The notes beneath the pieces were generated by a model that was not told where the DNA came from, ran no database searches, and was given only the letters and a program-made list of their open reading frames with translations. The position numbers and the translations under genes were made by a program. A stretch of 64,000 nt of DNA, taken from contig NZ_JAGL01000014.1 in the NCBI RefSeq assembly GCF_000526635.1, positions 32,137 to 96,136 on the forward strand. The letters run 5' to 3'. Source of the DNA: Aminobacter sp. J41 (GTDB lineage Bacteria > Pseudomonadota > Alphaproteobacteria > Rhizobiales > Rhizobiaceae). Below, piece by piece: positions 61,073 through 64,000 of this stretch; position 1 is the stretch's first letter; each line of letters begins with the position of its first letter.

Positions 61073-61572
61073 TGTTTTTCTCCGTCATTGGCGCGTTGCC
61101 GCGCAAAACGCTTTTCGAGATGCGGCACGAGGCCGCCATCGGCGAGCATGGCGAGCAGGAAGTCGGGCAGGGGCTCGAGCTCGATCGGCCCCGCCTCGGT
61201 GATGAGCCGGCTGTTGGCCATGTCGAGCTCCACTGCGTCGCCCGGCTTCACCCGGTCGAGCTCCGCCCCGCCGACGAGGACCGGCAGGCCTAGATTGATC
61301 GCGTTGCGGTAGAAGATGCCCGCATAGGAGCGGGCAACGACGCCGGCGAGGCCAAGATGCTTCAGCGCCTGCGCCGCCTGTTCGCGTGAGGAGCCCATGC
61401 CGAAATTCTTGCCGGCGATGAGGACGTCGCCGGGCTTCACCTGCGAGGCGAAATCCGGATCGACGGTCTCGAGGCAGTGCGCCGCGATCTGCTCGATGCC
61501 GCCGCTCATGTACTGGCCGGGGGCGAGCGCATCGGTGTCGATGTCGTCGCCGTAGACGAATGCCTTGCTCAT
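61069..61572 (-). CDS. Hydro-lyase small subunit (LeuD/DmdB-like)
   Basis: This 167-aa swivel-domain protein of the aconitase superfamily starts with GDDIDTDALAPGQYM and has KNFGMGSSREQA, the substrate-binding Ser-Arg loop of LeuD-like proteins. ATG 61572 overlaps the large-subunit stop by 4 nt. It forms the active site with the LeuC/DmdA-like partner. Confidence 0.93.
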   Translation of the reverse strand: MSKAFVYGDDIDTDALAPGQYMSGGIEQIAAHCLETVDPDFASQVKPGDVLIAGKNFGMGSSREQAAQALKHLGLAGVVARSYAGIFYRNAINLGLPVLVGGAELDRVKPGDAVELDMANSRLITEAGPIELEPLPDFLLAMLADGGLVPHLEKRFARQRANDGEKQ

Positions 61573-62849
61573 GCGCCGGCTCCAATCTCGCGCGGGTCGG
61601 CAATGCGCCCGGCAATCGCGGATGCGGCCACCGTGTAGGGCGAGCCGAGATAGACCTTTGACGACTTCGCGCCCATGCGGCCGCGGAAGTTGCGGGCGGT
61701 GGTGGAGATGCAGGTGACGTCTTCGCCAAGGCGCGCCGAGCCGTAGCCGGCGCAAATCCCGCAGGCGTTGGGCAGCACCTTCGCGCCCGCATCCTCCAGC
61801 ACCTTCATGATGCCGTCGCGCGCGGCGCGCTCCTGGTCGCGCTTCGAGGAGGGGGCGACCAGCAGCTCGACGCCGGGCGCGAGCCTGCGGCCGCGGATGA
61901 TCTCGGCGGCTGCCTTGAGATCGACATACTTCGCGCCGGTGCAGGCACCGATATACGCGACGTCGATACGCGTCGGCTCATAGTCGGTAACCGGCGCGGC
62001 ATTGGCCGGCGAGTGCGGCGCCGCCACCTGCGGCGCCAGCTCATCGGCATTGAAGAAGTGGGTTTCGGCAACCGGCGCATCCGGATCGCCCTGCCAGTCG
62101 GCAGGATCGGGCAGGTCGGTCGCGCCGTGCTCGGCAAGCCAGTCGATCGTCGTCTTGTCGGGCGCGATCAGGCCGGCCTGCGCGCCGAGTTCCGCCGCCA
62201 TGTTGGAGAGCGTCATCCGCTCCTGCATGGAAAGCGCCCGCACCGTCTCGCCGGCATATTCGATCGCCTGGTAGCGTCCGCCGTCCATGCCCAACCTGCC
62301 GCACATGGCGAGCACCATGTCCTTCGCCATCAGGTGCGCGCCGAGCTTGCCCGTCCATTCGATGCGGATGGTTTCCGGCACGCGCAGCCAGATCTCGCCG
62401 GTCGCGAGCACTCCGGCCATTTCGGTTGCGCCGACGCCGAACATGTAGGCGCCGAACGCGCCGCCGGTGGGCGAATGGCTGTCGCCGCCGACCACCAGCA
62501 TGCCGGGTTTCAAGTGCCCGCGCTCGGGCAGGACGACGTGGCAGATGCCTTCGCCGTCATAGAAGGCGACCTTTTTCTCCTTCGCCCACTCGCGGGTGAG
62601 CGCGAGGATCGCCGCGCCTTCCTCGGTGTCGCCCGGCACGTAGTGGTCGGAGATCAGCACCACCTTGTCGCGGTCGAACAGGCCGACGCCGAGGCGCTTC
62701 AGGATCGGCTCCACGCGGCGCGGGCCGCCGGAATCGTGGATCATCGCGAGATCGACCTTCGTGGTCACAACCTCGCCGGGCGCGACGGACGCGCGCCCCG
62801 CCGCTTTGGCGATGATCTTTTCTGCAAGGGTCATGGGGGGCATGGGCAT
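61569..62849 (-). CDS. Hydro-lyase large subunit (LeuC/DmdA-like, Fe-S)
   Basis: This 426-aa protein has a [4Fe-4S]-cluster Cys set, GACTG (first ligand) and CGICAG (second and third). Aconitase-superfamily landmarks are DHYVPGDTEE, ICHVVLPERGHLKPGMLVVGGDSHSPTGGAFGAYMFGVGATEMAGVLATGEIWLRVPETI and STTARNFRGRMGAKSSKVYLGSPYTVAASAIAG. It is a heterodimeric hydro-lyase of the short LeuC/homoaconitase/dimethylmalate-dehydratase class; leucine synthesis is unlikely because leuB/leuA are absent and a lyase follows. ATG 62849 has GGGGAT upstream. Confidence 0.93.
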   Translation of the reverse strand: MPMPPMTLAEKIIAKAAGRASVAPGEVVTTKVDLAMIHDSGGPRRVEPILKRLGVGLFDRDKVVLISDHYVPGDTEEGAAILALTREWAKEKKVAFYDGEGICHVVLPERGHLKPGMLVVGGDSHSPTGGAFGAYMFGVGATEMAGVLATGEIWLRVPETIRIEWTGKLGAHLMAKDMVLAMCGRLGMDGGRYQAIEYAGETVRALSMQERMTLSNMAAELGAQAGLIAPDKTTIDWLAEHGATDLPDPADWQGDPDAPVAETHFFNADELAPQVAAPHSPANAAPVTDYEPTRIDVAYIGACTGAKYVDLKAAAEIIRGRRLAPGVELLVAPSSKRDQERAARDGIMKVLEDAGAKVLPNACGICAGYGSARLGEDVTCISTTARNFRGRMGAKSSKVYLGSPYTVAASAIAGRIADPREIGAGA

Positions 62850-62851
62850 TC

Positions 62852-63571
62852 TCAAATCCCCAGATAGCTGCGTTGCAGGTCGGGGTTGGTCATCAACTCG
62901 GCGGCCGGGCCGGACAGGCTGATGGTGCCGTTTTCGAGCACGTAGCCGGTCGTCGCGATCTCCAGCGACTGGGCAACGTTCTGCTCGACGAGCAGGATCG
63001 TCAGGCCTTCCTCGTTGAGCCGCCGGATGAGGTTGAACATTTCCTCGACCAGCAGCGGCGAGAGGCCGAGCGAAGGCTCGTCGAGGATCAGAAGCTCAGG
63101 CTCGGCCATCATGCCGCGGCCAATCGCCAGCATCTGCTGCTCGCCACCGGAGAGAGTCCCAGCCTTCTGCTCGAAGCGCTCCTTGAGACGCGGGAAGATG
63201 GAAACGACCTTGTCGATGTTGGCCTCGCGGCGAGAACCAGCGCGGCGGTAGGCGCCAAGGATCAGGTTTTCCTTCACCGTGAGGTTCGGGAAGATCAGCC
63301 GGCCCTCCGGCACCAGCGAGAGCCCCGCATCGACCATGTGAACGGCATCGCACCCGGTCACGTCGGCGCCATTGAACTTCACCGTACCTGCCCACGGCCT
63401 GATGAGGCCGGACAGCACGGCGTTGAAGGTCGTCTTGCCGACGCCGTTGGAGCCGAGCAGGGCGACGATGTCGCCGCGCCGGATGGTGAGGTCGATGCCG
63501 CGCAGCACCTCGACCGCGCCGTAGCCCGCGCGCAGGCCTTTCACCTCGATGATGGTGTCGCGCTCGGTCAC
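62852..63571 (-). CDS. livF: Branched-chain/organic-acid ABC transporter ATPase (LivF family)
   Basis: This 239-aa ATPase has GLRAGYGAVEVLRGIDLTIRRGDIVALLGSNGVGKTTF (Walker A), LSGGEQQMLAIGRGMM, LLILDEPSLGLSPL and the LivF C-terminus GYVLENGTISLSGPAAEL. It belongs to a HAAT-type importer, whose other subunits must lie to the right of the window. It overlaps the livG remnant by 4 nt and leads into the hydro-lyase genes. Confidence 0.93.
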   Translation of the reverse strand: MTERDTIIEVKGLRAGYGAVEVLRGIDLTIRRGDIVALLGSNGVGKTTFNAVLSGLIRPWAGTVKFNGADVTGCDAVHMVDAGLSLVPEGRLIFPNLTVKENLILGAYRRAGSRREANIDKVVSIFPRLKERFEQKAGTLSGGEQQMLAIGRGMMAEPELLILDEPSLGLSPLLVEEMFNLIRRLNEEGLTILLVEQNVAQSLEIATTGYVLENGTISLSGPAAELMTNPDLQRSYLGI

Positions 63572-63688
63572 GATGCGGCCTCCGTCTGCTGGCTCTTGAG
63601 GCGCGCGGCCATGCCCGGCCCCAGATACGCCTCGATGACGGTCTGGTTGCTGGCGACGTCGCGCGGGACGCCCTCGGCGATCATCCGT
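63568..63688 (-). pseudogene. livG: livG ATPase gene, 3' remnant disrupted by an IS21-family element
   Basis: About 40 C-terminal residues remain: RMIAEGVPRDVASNQTVIEAYLGPGMAARLKSQQTEAAS, which match the LivG tail (normally GRMIAEG-x-P-x-x-V-x-x-x-x-x-VIEAYLG). Upstream of residue R the frame runs into sequence of the insertion (QNG-GLVSGPNPPKEM...-like non-LivG codons). The stop overlaps the livF start. Without the N-terminal Walker domain the importer is inactive unless another ATPase substitutes. Confidence 0.85.
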
Positions 63689-64000
63689 TGTTGATTTCCG
63701 CCGAGAACTGACCCGGGATTGGGCGGTTTTTCCATTGAGAAGTGACCCATGTTTGAACCCACCCCTGCTGGTTGATCGCAGGGGATTTTGGAGTGATAGA
63801 CATGGCGTTACTGAGCGTTATCCGACGCTGGCATCTGCGGGATGGACATTCGATCCGGGAGATTGCACGGCGCACGGGACTGTCGCGGAACACGATCCGC
63901 AAATACCTGCGATCCGACGAGGTGGAGCCCCGCTTCCAGGTGCCGGATCGGCCGAGCAAGCTTGATGCCTATGCCGAGCGGCTGTCGGCCTGGCTGAGGA
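63689..64000 (+). mobile_element. IS21-family insertion sequence, left end (continues beyond window)
   Basis: The element starts about base 63689 with TGTTGATTTCCGCC and carries two direct-repeat-like blocks typical of IS21 ends (GAGAACTGACCC at 63703-63714 and GAGAAGTGACCC at 63737-63748), then the istA reading frame. It has inserted in livG. The right end and target duplication are outside the window. Confidence 0.88.
63802..64000 (+). CDS. istA: IS21-family transposase IstA, N-terminal part
   Basis: The 66 visible codons begin MALLSVIRRWHLRDGHSIRE and carry the helix-turn-helix IARRTGLSRNTIRKYLRSDE and VPDRPSKLDAYAERL, typical of the IstA amino end. ATG 63802 has GGAG 10 nt upstream. The DDE catalytic domain and istB are outside the window. 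Confidence 0.92.
   Translation, partial: MALLSVIRRWHLRDGHSIREIARRTGLSRNTIRKYLRSDEVEPRFQVPDRPSKLDAYAERLSAWLR

Noticed and set aside
61069..62849. Leucine-biosynthetic LeuCD
   Set aside because: The genes are embedded in a catabolic operon with a KRCGH-type lyase and HyuAB, without leuA or leuB; a catabolic hydro-lyase is the better fit.

Overview
The window is GC-rich and reads as a secondary replicon (large plasmid or chromid) of an alphaproteobacterium of the order Hyphomicrobiales (Rhizobiales). The strongest evidence is a repABC replication/partition module at the left edge. It has a candidate antisense RNA gene between repB and repC and four copies of the 16-bp palindrome GTTGACAGCTGTCAAC, which fits the repABC parS consensus. 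Dense arrays of TRAP and ABC importers coupled to catabolic enzymes and local regulators are also typical of this group. No rRNA, tRNA or CRISPR array was seen.

Layout. 1-5.8 kb: repC (cut by the window edge), repB, repA, then a 2-kb gene-free stretch with three parS sites and dispersed palindromic repeats. 5.9-8.7 kb: an animal-type haem peroxidase, more repeats and a small Cys-rich protein. 9.2-10.7 kb: a CDF metal exporter and an ArsR/SmtB regulator with a likely operator. 11.4-17.8 kb: a TRAP transporter divergent from a DeoR regulator, a DadA-like amino-acid oxidoreductase behind two palindromic operators, and a convergent Ser/Thr dehydratase-like enzyme. 18.1-25.0 kb: a hydantoinase/oxoprolinase pair (hyuB-hyuA) coupled to a polar amino-acid ABC importer, divergent from an IclR regulator. 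25.1-29.8 kb: GntR regulator, TRAP transporter and an L-idonate-5-dehydrogenase-like enzyme. 29.8-31.4 kb: a tannase/feruloyl-esterase-family protein. 32.0-37.0 kb: an amino-acid ABC importer with a permease-ATPase fusion, a second ATPase and a 2,4-diaminopentanoate-dehydrogenase-like enzyme.

37.0-46.4 kb is a type I secretion cluster. It holds a membrane fusion protein, an ABC exporter with a long disordered N-terminus, a 664-aa protein with repeats, a 574-aa Gln/Asn/Gly-rich protein that is the likely exported substrate, a hypothetical protein and a LuxR-type regulator. 46.6-51.8 kb: a complete peptide/opine-type ABC importer. 51.9-54.4 kb: three small hydrophilic proteins, an SDR-membrane fusion protein and a DUF2269-like membrane protein.

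54.4-63.7 kb is one tightly coupled catabolic operon, with nearly every junction a 4-nt ATGA overlap. In transcription order it encodes LivG (broken), LivF, LeuC/DmdA-like and LeuD/DmdB-like hydro-lyase subunits, an isocitrate-lyase-superfamily lyase, HyuB, HyuA, an isochorismatase-fold protein lacking the usual Cys, and a fumarate-reductase-type flavoprotein. An IS21-family element, cut by the right edge, has inserted in livG. The enzyme set suggests an undescribed route that opens a cyclic amide or imide and ends in aldol-type cleavage to small acids; the substrate cannot be read from sequence. The T1SS/Gln-Asn-Gly-rich protein cluster and this operon are the two most promising candidates for new biology.
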